From: JBQTIY01 sp052387675
GTDB lineage: Bacteria > Planctomycetota > B15-G4
Direction: 5' to 3'
Assembly (NCBI GenBank): GCA_052387675.1
Contig: JBQTIY010000010.1
Span: 295,097-359,096, forward strand
Length of the DNA stretch: 64,000 bases
Positions 26,813 to 34,691 of this stretch are shown here, piece after piece (within the stretch, counting starts at the first letter, position 1; every line of letters starts with the position of its first letter). A program made the translations under genes and the position numbers. A model generated the notes under the pieces. That model searched no databases. It was given only the letters and a program-made list of their open reading frames with translations, and had not been told where the DNA came from.

Positions 26813-27144
26813 GAAGCGGGCCTCGGCGGATCGAAGCGGGTCACCAGCCGCTCGATGATCTCGCCGCGCTGCAGAGTGCGTTCCACGATTTCATCGACGT
26901 CGGCGGCCGTGACGCGCCCGTACCAGGCGCCCTGCGGATACACGACCATCGAGACGCCGAACTCACAGGCGTCCAGGCAGCCAGCCTTGTTCACGCGCAC
27001 GCTGCCCTTGAGGCCGGCGGCGTGAGCGCGGGCCTTCAGCGCTTCAAGGATCGCCGCGCTGCCGCGGCTCGTGCAGCAGCCGCGCGCATCGTCGGGCTTG
27101 CGCTGATTGGTGCACACGAAGAGGTGGCATCGAAAGCGGCTCAT
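26809..27144 (-). CDS. Thioredoxin-like [2Fe-2S] ferredoxin
   Basis: 111 residues from the ATG at 27144 (MSRFRCHLFVCTNQRKPDDA); the open frame upstream to 27276 lies inside the enoyl-CoA hydratase gene and is rejected. Cysteine pattern CTNQR, GCCTSRG, KAGCLDACEFG is that of the thioredoxin-fold ferredoxins (Clostridium pasteurianum-type 2Fe-2S, NuoE-like). The C-terminus VVYPQGAWYGRVTAADVDEIVERTL is the family ending. It probably shuttles electrons, perhaps to or from a redox partner of this operon. It overlaps the genes on both sides by 4 bases. The partner is not known; related proteins occur next to many kinds of redox gene. Confidence 0.9.
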   Translation of the reverse strand: MSRFRCHLFVCTNQRKPDDARGCCTSRGSAAILEALKARAHAAGLKGSVRVNKAGCLDACEFGVSMVVYPQGAWYGRVTAADVDEIVERTLQRGEIIERLVTRFDPPRPAS

Positions 27145-27938
27145 GCTTCTCCTGAGAAGCGCGGGGCACGCTTGGCCGTGAAGGCGGCGTGATATTCGCG
27201 GTGGTCGGGGGCGCGCAGGTGCACGGCCTGCGCCTGCGCCTCGGCCTCGAGGGCGGCGTCGAGGTCCAGGCGCCATTCGGCTTCGAGCAAGCGCTTGGTG
27301 CTGGCCAGCGCGGCGAGCGGGCCGCGCGCCAGGCGCCGGGCTAAGTCGAGCGCGGCCGGCAGGCAGTCGGCGGGCGGCACCACGCGCGTGGCCAAGCCGT
27401 AGCGCTCGGCCGTGCGCGCATCGATGGACTCGCCGAGCAGCAGGAGTTCGGCGGCGCGGCCCTGGCCCACCACGCGCGGCAGCAGGTAGCCGGCGCCCAT
27501 GTCCGCGCCGGTGAGACCAACTTTGGTGAACAGGAAGGAAAGACTGGCCTGCTCGGAGAGCACGCGCAGGTCGGCGGCGAGGGCGATGACCGCGCCGGCG
27601 CCGGCGGCCACGCCGTTCACTGCCGCAACGATGGGCTTCTCGAGCCGCCGCATGTTGCCGATGAGTTCGCCGGTCATGCGCGTGAAGGCCAGCACCTCTT
27701 CGTGCGGCAGGTCGATCAGCCGGCCGATGATGTCGCGCACATCGCCGCCGGAGCAGAAAGCCCGGCCCTCGCCCGTGATGACGACGGCGTGCACGCGCTC
27801 ATCCTGGCGCAGCGCGGCCAGGCGGTCAGTCAGCTCGCGATAGACCTCGAAGGTCAGTGCGTTGAGGCGCTCGGGCCGCGCGAGTGTGATGAGGCTGACG
27901 CCGTCCTCATCCACATGTTCACGGAAGGACTGGCTCAT
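27141..27938 (-). CDS. Enoyl-CoA hydratase/isomerase, aminobenzoyl-CoA-cluster type
   Basis: 265 residues of the crotonase fold. Oxyanion-hole motifs are AFCSGGDVRDIIG and NGVAAGAGAVIALAADLR. Residues LARPERLNALTFEVYREL, EVLAFTRMTGELI and FTKVGLTGADMGAGYLLPR closely recall, from memory, the hydratase that accompanies 2-aminobenzoyl-CoA or salicylyl-CoA hydroxylase genes. Catalytic acids of classical hydratases (the two Glu) are not obvious: the second position reads GADMGAG, so the reaction may be an isomerase or a different hydratase. It overlaps the ferredoxin gene by 4 bases. Family certain, subgroup from memory. Confidence 0.88.
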   Translation of the reverse strand: MSQSFREHVDEDGVSLITLARPERLNALTFEVYRELTDRLAALRQDERVHAVVITGEGRAFCSGGDVRDIIGRLIDLPHEEVLAFTRMTGELIGNMRRLEKPIVAAVNGVAAGAGAVIALAADLRVLSEQASLSFLFTKVGLTGADMGAGYLLPRVVGQGRAAELLLLGESIDARTAERYGLATRVVPPADCLPAALDLARRLARGPLAALASTKRLLEAEWRLDLDAALEAEAQAQAVHLRAPDHREYHAAFTAKRAPRFSGEA

Positions 27939-27998
27939 GGACCTGCGAGGATAGCGGCCGCCGCGCGCTGATCCCAGGGCGGCGCGCTCCCCCTGGCC

Positions 27999-28781
27999 TC
28001 AGGAGGCGGCGTCGTCCAGTTCCACAGCGGCGCCCCGCGTGCGACCGGGGACTTCCTCGATCAGCCGCAGCGCGGCCGCCGCGACGTCGGCGGGCAGCAG
28101 CAAGCGCCCGCTGCGATTCAGGCTGCCCAGGCGCTCTCGGGCCTCCGCTTCCGAGAGCCCGCCTGCCACGAGCCGATCCAGGCTCGGGCGGAGCAACTCG
28201 GTGTCCACGAAGCCGGGGCAGAGCGCGTTCACGGTCACGTCGGCCGCGGGGTGCCGCTGGCGAAGTTCGGCGTCCAGCGCGCGGGTGAGTCCCACTAAGG
28301 CGTGCTTGCTGGCGGTGTAGGCGGACGTGAAGGCGAAGCCGCGCAGGCCCGCCGTGGAGCCCAGGTTCACGATGCGCCCGTAGCCGCGCCCGACCATGGC
28401 CGGCACGGCGGCGCGGCAAAGCGCGAAGGGAGCGAAGGCGTTGAGCGCCATGGTGCGCTCCCAGAGTGCGTCGTCGCTGCGCTCGAGCGCGGCGGTGGGG
28501 GCGATGCCGGCGTTGTTGATGAGGATGTCCGCCTGCTGCGCAGCGTTGCCGCAGAGCGCTTCGAGCGCGCCGCGATTGCTGAGGTCACGCAGCGAGATGT
28601 CGACTTGGGACGCACCGGCGCGGCGGCAGGCGGTCGCGGCGTCCTGCAGCCGCCGGGCATCTCGTCCGACGAGCAGCAGCCGGGTACCGCGCTCAGCCAG
28701 CGCCAGCGAGAGCGCCAGCCCAATGCCGCGGCCAGCACCGGTGACGAGCGCGAGCCGGCCCTGCAGCGTCGCTGTGCTCAT
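27999..28781 (-). CDS. Short-chain dehydrogenase/reductase (SDR)
   Basis: A 260-residue classical SDR. The cofactor motif is VTGAGRGIGLALSLALAERG (TGxxxGIG), followed by NNAGIAP, the active site Ser in NLGSTAGLRG and YTASKHA (YxxxK), and LCPGFVDTELLRP. Arg in LLVGRDARRLQ after beta2 favours NADP(H). It oxidises or reduces a hydroxyl/keto group, most likely on a CoA-bound intermediate given the neighbours. The ATGA overlap with the 3-hydroxyacyl-CoA dehydrogenase gene upstream indicates coupling; a 60-base spacer separates it from the downstream hydratase. SDR genes also occur in aminobenzoyl-CoA clusters. Confidence 0.92.
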   Translation of the reverse strand: MSTATLQGRLALVTGAGRGIGLALSLALAERGTRLLLVGRDARRLQDAATACRRAGASQVDISLRDLSNRGALEALCGNAAQQADILINNAGIAPTAALERSDDALWERTMALNAFAPFALCRAAVPAMVGRGYGRIVNLGSTAGLRGFAFTSAYTASKHALVGLTRALDAELRQRHPAADVTVNALCPGFVDTELLRPSLDRLVAGGLSEAEARERLGSLNRSGRLLLPADVAAAALRLIEEVPGRTRGAAVELDDAAS

Positions 28782-29692
28782 GCTGGGGGGGCGTAGCTGT
28801 AGAAGCCGGCGCCCGACTTACGGCCGAGCTTGCCGGCCGCCACCATCTCGCGCAGCAGTTGCGGCGGTTCGAAGGCCGCGCTCTTGAGCTCGCGGTGCAG
28901 GTGCTCGGCAATGGCCAAGCGCACGTCGAGGCCCACCAGATCGGTGAGCTTGAGCGGTCCCATCGGGTGGCGGTAGCCCAGTTCCATGGCCTTGTCGATG
29001 TCGGCCGCGCTGGCCACGCCCTCTTGCACCATGCGCATGGCTTCCAGGCCGAGCAGCACACCCAAGCGGCTGGTGGCGAAGCCGGGAGAGTCCTGCACCA
29101 AGATGGCGTCCTTGGCCAAGCGCGCCGCGAAGGCGCGCGCCGCGGTCACGCTGGCCTCGCTCGTCTTGCGGCCGCGCACGATCTCGATGAGGGCCATGAG
29201 CGGGACCGGATTGAAGAAGTGCAGCCCGATGACGCGCTCTTCCGCGCCGCAGCCCTCGGCGATGGCGGTGATGGAGAGCGAGGACGTGTTGCTGCCGAGC
29301 AGCGCGTGCGCCGGCGCTTCGCGCACCAACGCGGCGAAGATCGAGCGCTTGAGAGCCAGGTCCTCCGGCGCAGCTTCGACGACGATATCGGCCTGACGCA
29401 CGGCGTCGGCCCGGTCGCCATGCGCCTCGATGCGGCCCATGATGAGGCTCTGCTCGCCGGCTGGCAGCTTGCCCTTCTCGACGAGACGCGTGAGGGCGGC
29501 GTCAATTGCGTCGCGTGCGGCTTCGGCGCGCGCCTGCGTCGCGTCAAGCAAATGCACTTCGTCGCCGACGGTGGCGGCCACTTGCGCGATGCCGCGCCCC
29601 ATGGTGCCCGCGCCGAGCACGGCGACCCGGCGGAGAGGATGAGCAGCGGCAGAGCCGGAGCCCGGCGCAGAGGCGTTGGAAGCGGGGACCAT
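28778..29692 (-). CDS. 3-hydroxyacyl-CoA dehydrogenase (HBD type)
   Basis: 304 residues, the length of stand-alone 3-hydroxybutyryl-CoA dehydrogenases. NAD-binding motif VAVLGAGTMGRGIAQVAA (GxGxMGxxIA). Catalytic residues are visible as LGSNTSSLSI (Ser), GLHFFNPVPLMALIEIV (His, with the NPV motif) and a downstream Asn-type region ATSRLGVLLGLEAMRMV. In the canonical enzyme the tail of that motif reads NR, here TSR, a small deviation. The C-terminal dimerisation domain (MGPLKLTDLVGLD) is intact. It oxidises an L-3-hydroxyacyl-CoA to 3-oxoacyl-CoA with NAD+. It shares one base with the upstream MDR gene and overlaps the SDR gene by ATGA. Confidence 0.93.
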   Translation of the reverse strand: MVPASNASAPGSGSAAAHPLRRVAVLGAGTMGRGIAQVAATVGDEVHLLDATQARAEAARDAIDAALTRLVEKGKLPAGEQSLIMGRIEAHGDRADAVRQADIVVEAAPEDLALKRSIFAALVREAPAHALLGSNTSSLSITAIAEGCGAEERVIGLHFFNPVPLMALIEIVRGRKTSEASVTAARAFAARLAKDAILVQDSPGFATSRLGVLLGLEAMRMVQEGVASAADIDKAMELGYRHPMGPLKLTDLVGLDVRLAIAEHLHRELKSAAFEPPQLLREMVAAGKLGRKSGAGFYSYAPPA

Positions 29693-30732
29693 TAGCCGAC
29701 CTTTCCCGGAACGAGGACGATCTTGCCGAACTGTTCACGCTTGCTCATGGCCTCGTGTGCCTCGCGCACGCGCTCGAGCGGCAGCACGCGGTCGACGATC
29801 GGCTTGAGCAGGCCGCGTCCCACGAGGTCCACGATGTGCAGCAGTTCGCCGCGGCTGCCCATGGTGGAGCCGAGAATCGACTGGCTCTTGAAGAAGAGCG
29901 GCACGAGTTCGACGGTGACCTGCCCGCCCGTGGTAGCGCCGCAGGTCACGACGCGCCCGCCCTTGGCCAGGACCTTCAAGCTGCCCGCGAAGGTGTCGGC
30001 TCCGACGTGTTCGAAGACCACATCCACGCCGCGCTTGCCGGTGAGGCGCCGCACCTCGGCCACCCAGTCCGTGCTGCTGTAGTTCAGTACTTCGTCGGCA
30101 CCGAGCGCGCGCGCGGCGGCGAGTTTGGCCTCGCTGCCGGCGGTGGCGATGACCTGCGCATGGAAGAGCTTGGCGATCTGCACGGCGGCGCTGCCCACGC
30201 CACTGCCGGCGGCATGCACCAGAACCGTCTCGCCGGCGCGGAGTTGGCAGCGCGAGATGAGCATGTGCCAGGCCGTGAGAAAGGTGAGCGGGAAGGCGGC
30301 TGCCTGGACAAAGTCGAGGCTGGCCGGAATCGGCACGGCGTTCACCGAGCGGAGCGTGGCGTACTCGGCGGCCCCGCCGTGGCAGGTCTCGCCGAGAATG
30401 CCGTAGTCGCGGCAGAGCGAGTCCTGGCCGGAGGCGCAGGCTTGGCAGTGTCCGCAGGAAATGCCCGGCGCCGCGAGCACGCGGTCGCCCACCGCGACGC
30501 CGCGCGCCGCCGAGCCGACCTCGCGCACGATGCCGGAGAAGTCGCAGCCTGGAATGAGCGGCAGCGGAAAGCGATGTCCCGGCAGGCCGCGACGCACCCA
30601 GGTGTCGAGGTGATTCAGGCCCACGGCCTTGATCTCGACCAGGACCTCGTCGGCGGCGGGCTGCGGGCGGGGCAGGTCTTCCAGCAGCAGCTTGTCCAGG
30701 CCGCCGTGTTCGCGGATGACGACGGCCTTCAT
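29692..30732 (-). CDS. Zinc-type medium-chain dehydrogenase/reductase (MDR)
   Basis: 346 residues. The GroES-like N-domain contains GLNHLDTWVRRG and GCDFSGIVREVG. The structural-zinc lobe is complete (CGHCQACASGQDSLC). Rossmann motif is HAAGSGVGSAAVQIAKL. The usual catalytic-zinc ligands (Cys near residue 38, GHE) are not clear: the GHE motif is replaced by GCDFSG and the first ligand by Asn, so the enzyme may be a quinone-oxidoreductase or enoyl-reductase type that needs no catalytic zinc. It lies in the acyl-CoA operon between hydratase and 3-hydroxyacyl-CoA dehydrogenase genes, which favours a CoA-linked substrate. The start overlaps the upstream hydratase stop by 4 bases. Confidence 0.88.
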   Translation of the reverse strand: MKAVVIREHGGLDKLLLEDLPRPQPAADEVLVEIKAVGLNHLDTWVRRGLPGHRFPLPLIPGCDFSGIVREVGSAARGVAVGDRVLAAPGISCGHCQACASGQDSLCRDYGILGETCHGGAAEYATLRSVNAVPIPASLDFVQAAAFPLTFLTAWHMLISRCQLRAGETVLVHAAGSGVGSAAVQIAKLFHAQVIATAGSEAKLAAARALGADEVLNYSSTDWVAEVRRLTGKRGVDVVFEHVGADTFAGSLKVLAKGGRVVTCGATTGGQVTVELVPLFFKSQSILGSTMGSRGELLHIVDLVGRGLLKPIVDRVLPLERVREAHEAMSKREQFGKIVLVPGKVG

Positions 30733-31553
30733 CGCCCGGTGAACTCCGGCTTGCGCTTGCCTACGAAGGCGGCCAGCCCCTCGGCCGCGTCCTGCCCGGT
30801 AAACAGGCGCTGCTGGAGTTCGCGCTCCAGCGCGAGGTGCTGCTCGAAGCTCATGTCCGAGCCCGAGACCACCGAGCGCTTGATGAGTCCGACGGCACGC
30901 GCGGCCTTGTGGGGCGGGCAGAAGGCCTGCGCGCGGCTGAGCACTGCCGCGAGGAAGCCCTCGTCCGGCAGCACCTCATGCACGAGACCGAGTTCGTGGG
31001 CGCGCCGAGCATCAAAGGTCTGGCCGTGGATCATGAGTTCCAGCGCGCGCGAGCGGCCGAGCAGGCGCGTGAGGCGCGCCGTGCCGCCCGTGCCCGGGAG
31101 CACGCCCAGGCCCACTTCGGGCAGCCCAAACTTGCCGGCCTGGCTGCGCGTCGAGCGCAGATCGGCGGCCAGCGCGATTTCCAGCCCGCCGCCCACGCAG
31201 TGGCCATTGATGGCGGCGATGACCAGCTTGGGCGTCTGCTCGAGGCGACAGAGCGTCTCGTTGGCGTGCAGGCAGAAGTTGTACTTCCACTCGGGCGTAG
31301 CCCGCGTGAGCATCGCGATGTCGGCGCCGGCGCAGAAAAAGTTCTCGCCCGCGCCGGTGAGCACGATGACGTGCACATCGTCGGCGAAACGCGCGGCGAC
31401 GATTGCGGCGTCCAGCGCGAGATGCATCTCATGGCTGTAGGTGTTGGCGGGCGGGTGGTTGAGCGTCAGCACAGCGATGCCGCCGTGCCGAGCGGTCTCG
31501 ACGAGCGCCGAGGAGGAGGCCAAAGGGAGACTCCGCGAACGAGGGCGCGGCAT
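30729..31553 (-). CDS. Enoyl-CoA hydratase/isomerase
   Basis: 274 residues of the crotonase family. Motifs are LNHPPANTYSHEM, FFCAGADIAMLT and NGHCVGGGLEIALAADLR (oxyanion hole), then GLPEVGLGVLPGTGGTARL, where the Glu in LPEV and the acidic/GTGG segment form the classical hydratase active site. The end is AAFVGKRKPEFTGR. It hydrates trans-2-enoyl-CoA; the substrate class is uncertain. The chosen ATG 31553 gives an arginine-rich 10-residue lead, and a slightly later start is possible because TAGGAT, a possible -10 sequence, directly precedes this ATG. It overlaps the MDR gene by 4 bases. Confidence 0.9.
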   Translation of the reverse strand: MPRPRSRSLPLASSSALVETARHGGIAVLTLNHPPANTYSHEMHLALDAAIVAARFADDVHVIVLTGAGENFFCAGADIAMLTRATPEWKYNFCLHANETLCRLEQTPKLVIAAINGHCVGGGLEIALAADLRSTRSQAGKFGLPEVGLGVLPGTGGTARLTRLLGRSRALELMIHGQTFDARRAHELGLVHEVLPDEGFLAAVLSRAQAFCPPHKAARAVGLIKRSVVSGSDMSFEQHLALERELQQRLFTGQDAAEGLAAFVGKRKPEFTGR

Positions 31554-31609
31554 CCTAGCCGGGGGCGGCCCCGCGCTGCGAGTCCTGCCCCAAGGGGCAG
31601 GGCCTGGCC

Positions 31610-32035
31610 TTAGCCGGCGCTGCGCAGCGTGAAGTGCAGGCGCATGATCGAGCGGCGATCCTCGTCGCGATCCAGCGAGCGGTAGACGCCGTCGAAATTC
31701 AGCCAGCGCAACTCGGCCAGGTCGGCGGCCGGGCGCAGATCGGGCCGGGTCGCGGGTGCGCGATAGCCCACGGCCCAGTCGATCTCCTCGATGTCCCCGA
31801 TCTGCAGGCGTGTGGCGAGCTGCAGATCCACAATCTGGCGCGGGGAAGGCAGGCCCACCTCTTCACCGACGCTGCGCACCGCGGCCTGGAAAATGGACTC
31901 GTGCGGCTGGAGCACGCCCGTGACCGGAGACCAGAAGGACTCGTGGGCCGGGCGATGGCGCACGACGAGATAGTCGATGCCGCGGGCATCCTGGCGGAAG
32001 ACAAAGACGCGCACCAGGTGGAGTTGTTCGCTCAC
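31610..32035 (-). CDS. NUDIX hydrolase
   Basis: 141 residues from a GTG at 32035 (reads MSEQLHLVRVFVFRQDA). Nudix box GVLQPHESIFQAAVRSVGEEVGL fits Gx5Ex7RExxEExGx except that the Glu after Arg is Ser; the two metal-binding Glu of the EE pair are present. The fold is the MutT type with LVVRHRPAHESFWSPV before the box. It hydrolyses a nucleoside diphosphate linked to X; the sequence resembles the dATP pyrophosphohydrolase-like group but not firmly. It sits inside the acyl-CoA operon with spacers of 56 and 113 bases, so its role may be CoA or NAD housekeeping or simply accidental company. Confidence 0.85.
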   Translation of the reverse strand: MSEQLHLVRVFVFRQDARGIDYLVVRHRPAHESFWSPVTGVLQPHESIFQAAVRSVGEEVGLPSPRQIVDLQLATRLQIGDIEEIDWAVGYRAPATRPDLRPAADLAELRWLNFDGVYRSLDRDEDRRSIMRLHFTLRSAG

Positions 32036-32148
32036 GGCTTGGGCACTCGAGAGGACTTCAGGGGCGGGCGGGCGCGGGGGCCCTCCGACGTATCGGTGCG
32101 GTGCGACGCATCCCTGAAGCGCTTTCCGGCGCGCAGGCCCGCGAAGCT

Positions 32149-33693
32149 TCAGCGCACCGGGGCGCCGAAGGCTCCCTCGACGACCGACTTGAAGCCTTGC
32201 ACCGCGACGCGCTGCTGATAGAAGGACAGGCCGCGCAATCCGCCGAGTTCTTCGCCGCCGCCGGCCCGTCCAGGGCCGCCGTGCGTCATGGCCGGCAAGA
32301 CGAGCCCGGGTCCGGTGCCATGCTCGGCGACTTTGCTGCCGCCCAGGTAGACGCGGCCGCTCCAGGGTGCGAGTTCCAGGGCCAGCTCGGCCGGGAAGTT
32401 GCGGTCATCGGAATAGACCGAGGAGACAAGGCCGCCCTGCCCGGCGCGCACCAGCGCGGTGGCCTCGACGACGCTGCCGGAATAGGGCAGCACGGTGGCC
32501 ACCGGGCCGAAGACTTCCTCATCGTGGAACACAGCGCTGTGCGCATCGCGCGCCAGGAGCAGCGTGGGCGCCAGGAAGTTGCCGGTCGGTGACAGCGGCT
32601 CTGCGCCGCCGGTCACGAGCGAGGCCGCGCCCTGCAGACGTCGGATGCCCGCCTGCACGGTGCTGAGCTGCGCTGCATTGGTCAGGGGGCCCATGCGATG
32701 ACGATCATCGGACGGGTCGCCCACCTTCACGGCCGAGATCTCGGCTGCGAGCGCTTCGGCCACGGCGGCCGCGAGCGGCGCCGGCACGAGCAGCCGGCGC
32801 GTGGCCGTGCACTTCTGTCCGGCCTTCTGCGTGATCTCACGCGCGGCCTCACGTACGAAAAGTGCAAAGCAGTCGTCGCCGGCCTGCACATCGGGGCCCA
32901 ACACCGAAGCGTTCAGCGAATCGGCCTCGACATTGAGCCGCGCGCCGCGCTCCACAAAGGCAGCGTGCCGACGAATGACGCGCGCTGTCGCGCTGCTGCC
33001 CGTGAAGGCCACGCCATCCTGCGCCTCGAGATGATCGAGCAAGTCGCCCGCCTCGCCGACGAGCAGGCTGTAGGCGCCTTCGGGCAGAGCGCCGCTGTCC
33101 ACGATGAGGTGCCCAATGCGCTCGGCCATCAGCGCCGTGGGCGTGCCCGGCTTCTCCAGCACGGGCACACCGGCCAGCAGAGCGCAGGCCATTTTTTCAG
33201 CCTGACCCCACGCGGGGAAGTTGAAGGCGTTGATGTGCACCGCCACGCCGCGCCGCGCCACGAGAATGTGCTGGCCCCAGAAGCGCGGTGAGCGGCCGAG
33301 CTGCAGGCCCGGCCCGTCCGGCAGGAAGGAACTCGCCGGCAAGGCCTGCGCGAACTCGGCGTAGGCGGCCAGTGTGGCCGTGGCGCCGTCGATATCGAAC
33401 TTGGCATCGCCGCGCGTGTTGCCGGCATTGGCCACGCCGAGTTCGATGAGTTCCTCGCGCTGCTTGTGGATGGCCCCGGCCAGGGCCTTGAGGGCGGCGC
33501 CGCGCTCTGCAAAGGAGAGCGCGCGCAGGGCCGGTCCGCCCACATCGCGCGCGTGACGCAGGGCCGCGGCGCGGTCGAGTCCCACCGCGCTGGCCCGAGC
33601 CAGAGGCTCATTGCGGGCGGGATTCACCAGTTCGGTGCCGGGACCGGTGCCGGTTTGCCACCGGCCGGCGAGATAGCTCTGCAGTGTTGCCAT
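32149..33693 (-). CDS. BoxD/PaaZ-type aldehyde dehydrogenase
   Basis: 514 residues from the ATG at 33693 (MATLQSYLAGRWQTGTGPG), which has GGTGA just upstream; the open frame starts 19 codons earlier. The sequence matches the aldehyde-dehydrogenase half of PaaZ and the BoxD family: GGPALRALSFAERGAALKAL, GNTRGDAKFDIDGA, VAVHINAFNFPAWGQAEKM, VAFTGSSATA, NVEADSLNASVLGPDV, and catalytic QKAGQKCTATRRLLVP with the Cys in GQKCT. These enzymes oxidise ring-opened CoA semialdehydes (3,4-dehydroadipyl-CoA semialdehyde for BoxD, the 3-oxo-5,6-dehydrosuberyl semialdehyde for PaaZ) with NADP+. The PaaZ MaoC hydratase half is absent. It is the first gene of the acyl-CoA operon. Confidence 0.9.
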   Translation of the reverse strand: MATLQSYLAGRWQTGTGPGTELVNPARNEPLARASAVGLDRAAALRHARDVGGPALRALSFAERGAALKALAGAIHKQREELIELGVANAGNTRGDAKFDIDGATATLAAYAEFAQALPASSFLPDGPGLQLGRSPRFWGQHILVARRGVAVHINAFNFPAWGQAEKMACALLAGVPVLEKPGTPTALMAERIGHLIVDSGALPEGAYSLLVGEAGDLLDHLEAQDGVAFTGSSATARVIRRHAAFVERGARLNVEADSLNASVLGPDVQAGDDCFALFVREAAREITQKAGQKCTATRRLLVPAPLAAAVAEALAAEISAVKVGDPSDDRHRMGPLTNAAQLSTVQAGIRRLQGAASLVTGGAEPLSPTGNFLAPTLLLARDAHSAVFHDEEVFGPVATVLPYSGSVVEATALVRAGQGGLVSSVYSDDRNFPAELALELAPWSGRVYLGGSKVAEHGTGPGLVLPAMTHGGPGRAGGGEELGGLRGLSFYQQRVAVQGFKSVVEGAFGAPVR

Positions 33694-33744
33694 TTCGTCA
33701 CCGTAACGTCGCGATCGGCTTGCCGCCAGCGAGGGGCGCGGCCT

Positions 33745-33750
33745 TATCAT
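33745..33750 (+). promoter_or_regulatory. Putative -10 hexamer TATCAT
   Basis: TATCAT in CGGCCTTATCATCGGCC, 29 bases before the ATG of the coiled-coil lipoprotein, in the 86-base spacer between this gene and the divergent aldehyde dehydrogenase. A strong GGAGGAG Shine-Dalgarno lies between it and the ATG. Confidence 0.4.
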
Positions 33751-33779
33751 CGGCCGCCGACTTCCGGAGGAGTTCGACC

Positions 33780-34691
33780 ATGCGTCACCGTCACCCTGTC
33801 CGTCGCCGCCACTCGCACCTGAACCTGGCCGCTTCGCTGGCCTGCTCGCTCGGCCTGCTGGCGGTCGCCGGCTGCAGCGGACCCAAGGGCACCTACGTCA
33901 CGCCGGCCGAGCTGGCGGCCATGGAGAGCGGCTCCATGGGTGCGAGCGCCGCGCAGGGCGGCGCCAACACCGCCGGCCCCTCGCCCAGCGAGGCGCTGCA
34001 AAAGCGGCGCGACGATCTCGACCTGCGCCAGCTTCAGCTCGACCGCCGCCGCCAGGATCACGCGGCAGCCCTCACGGAATTGGCACGCAAGCAAGCCCGC
34101 ACGACCCTGGAGCAGACGGCGGCGGTCAACTCAGAGGAGCACGAAGCGCGCCGTGCGAACTGGGATCTGGGGAACGCCAAGCGCGATCTGGACTACTTTC
34201 TCACCGTCGAGCGCGAGCGCCGGCTGAAGCAAGACGCGCTGGAAGTGCGGGCCTCGCTGGACGGGCTGCTGGAAGCGCGCGAAGAGCTGGCTCAACTCGA
34301 GATGATGTACTCCGGCGCGGATCTGGGTGATGCGACGGCCGAGATCGTGCTGAATCGCGGACGGCGCCGCCTCGAGCGGGCCGAGGAGAGCCATCGCCTG
34401 CGGGAGATTCGCAGCGCGGAGCTACAAAAGATCGTGCTGCCGCGTGAAGCGGAACGCCTTGAGTTGGAATTCAACTCAAAGACGCTGACCAAGGAGTCCG
34501 TCCGTGTGGCCGCCGAGAAGGCCCGCTCGCAGCGCGAGTCGGCGCTCGCCGAGTTGTCGGCCGGCGCGCTGAAACTCGAGCGCGACCTGGAGGACATCGA
34601 ACGCGAGGCGCGCCTGCAACTGCAGGACCGCCAGCGCTGGGAGCGGGACTACGCCACGGAACTCGGCCAGCCGGCCGGGCAGGCCCCGTGA
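33780..34691 (+). CDS. Coiled-coil lipoprotein coupled to secreted toroid protein
   Basis: 303 residues from ATG 33780 (MRHRHPVRRRHSHLNLAASL), with GGAGGAG 8 bases upstream. Lipobox LLAVAGC places the anchored Cys at residue 32. A low-complexity Ala/Gly/Ser stretch follows (GASAAQGGANTAGPSPSEAL), then residues about 75-290 form an almost unbroken charged coiled coil rich in Arg, Glu, Leu and Ala. No enzymatic motif is present. Its stop overlaps the start of the next gene (ATGA), so the two are almost surely made together; the rod could hold the toroid protein at the envelope. The family is not recognised. Confidence 0.8.
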   Translation: MRHRHPVRRRHSHLNLAASLACSLGLLAVAGCSGPKGTYVTPAELAAMESGSMGASAAQGGANTAGPSPSEALQKRRDDLDLRQLQLDRRRQDHAAALTELARKQARTTLEQTAAVNSEEHEARRANWDLGNAKRDLDYFLTVERERRLKQDALEVRASLDGLLEAREELAQLEMMYSGADLGDATAEIVLNRGRRRLERAEESHRLREIRSAELQKIVLPREAERLELEFNSKTLTKESVRVAAEKARSQRESALAELSAGALKLERDLEDIEREARLQLQDRQRWERDYATELGQPAGQAP

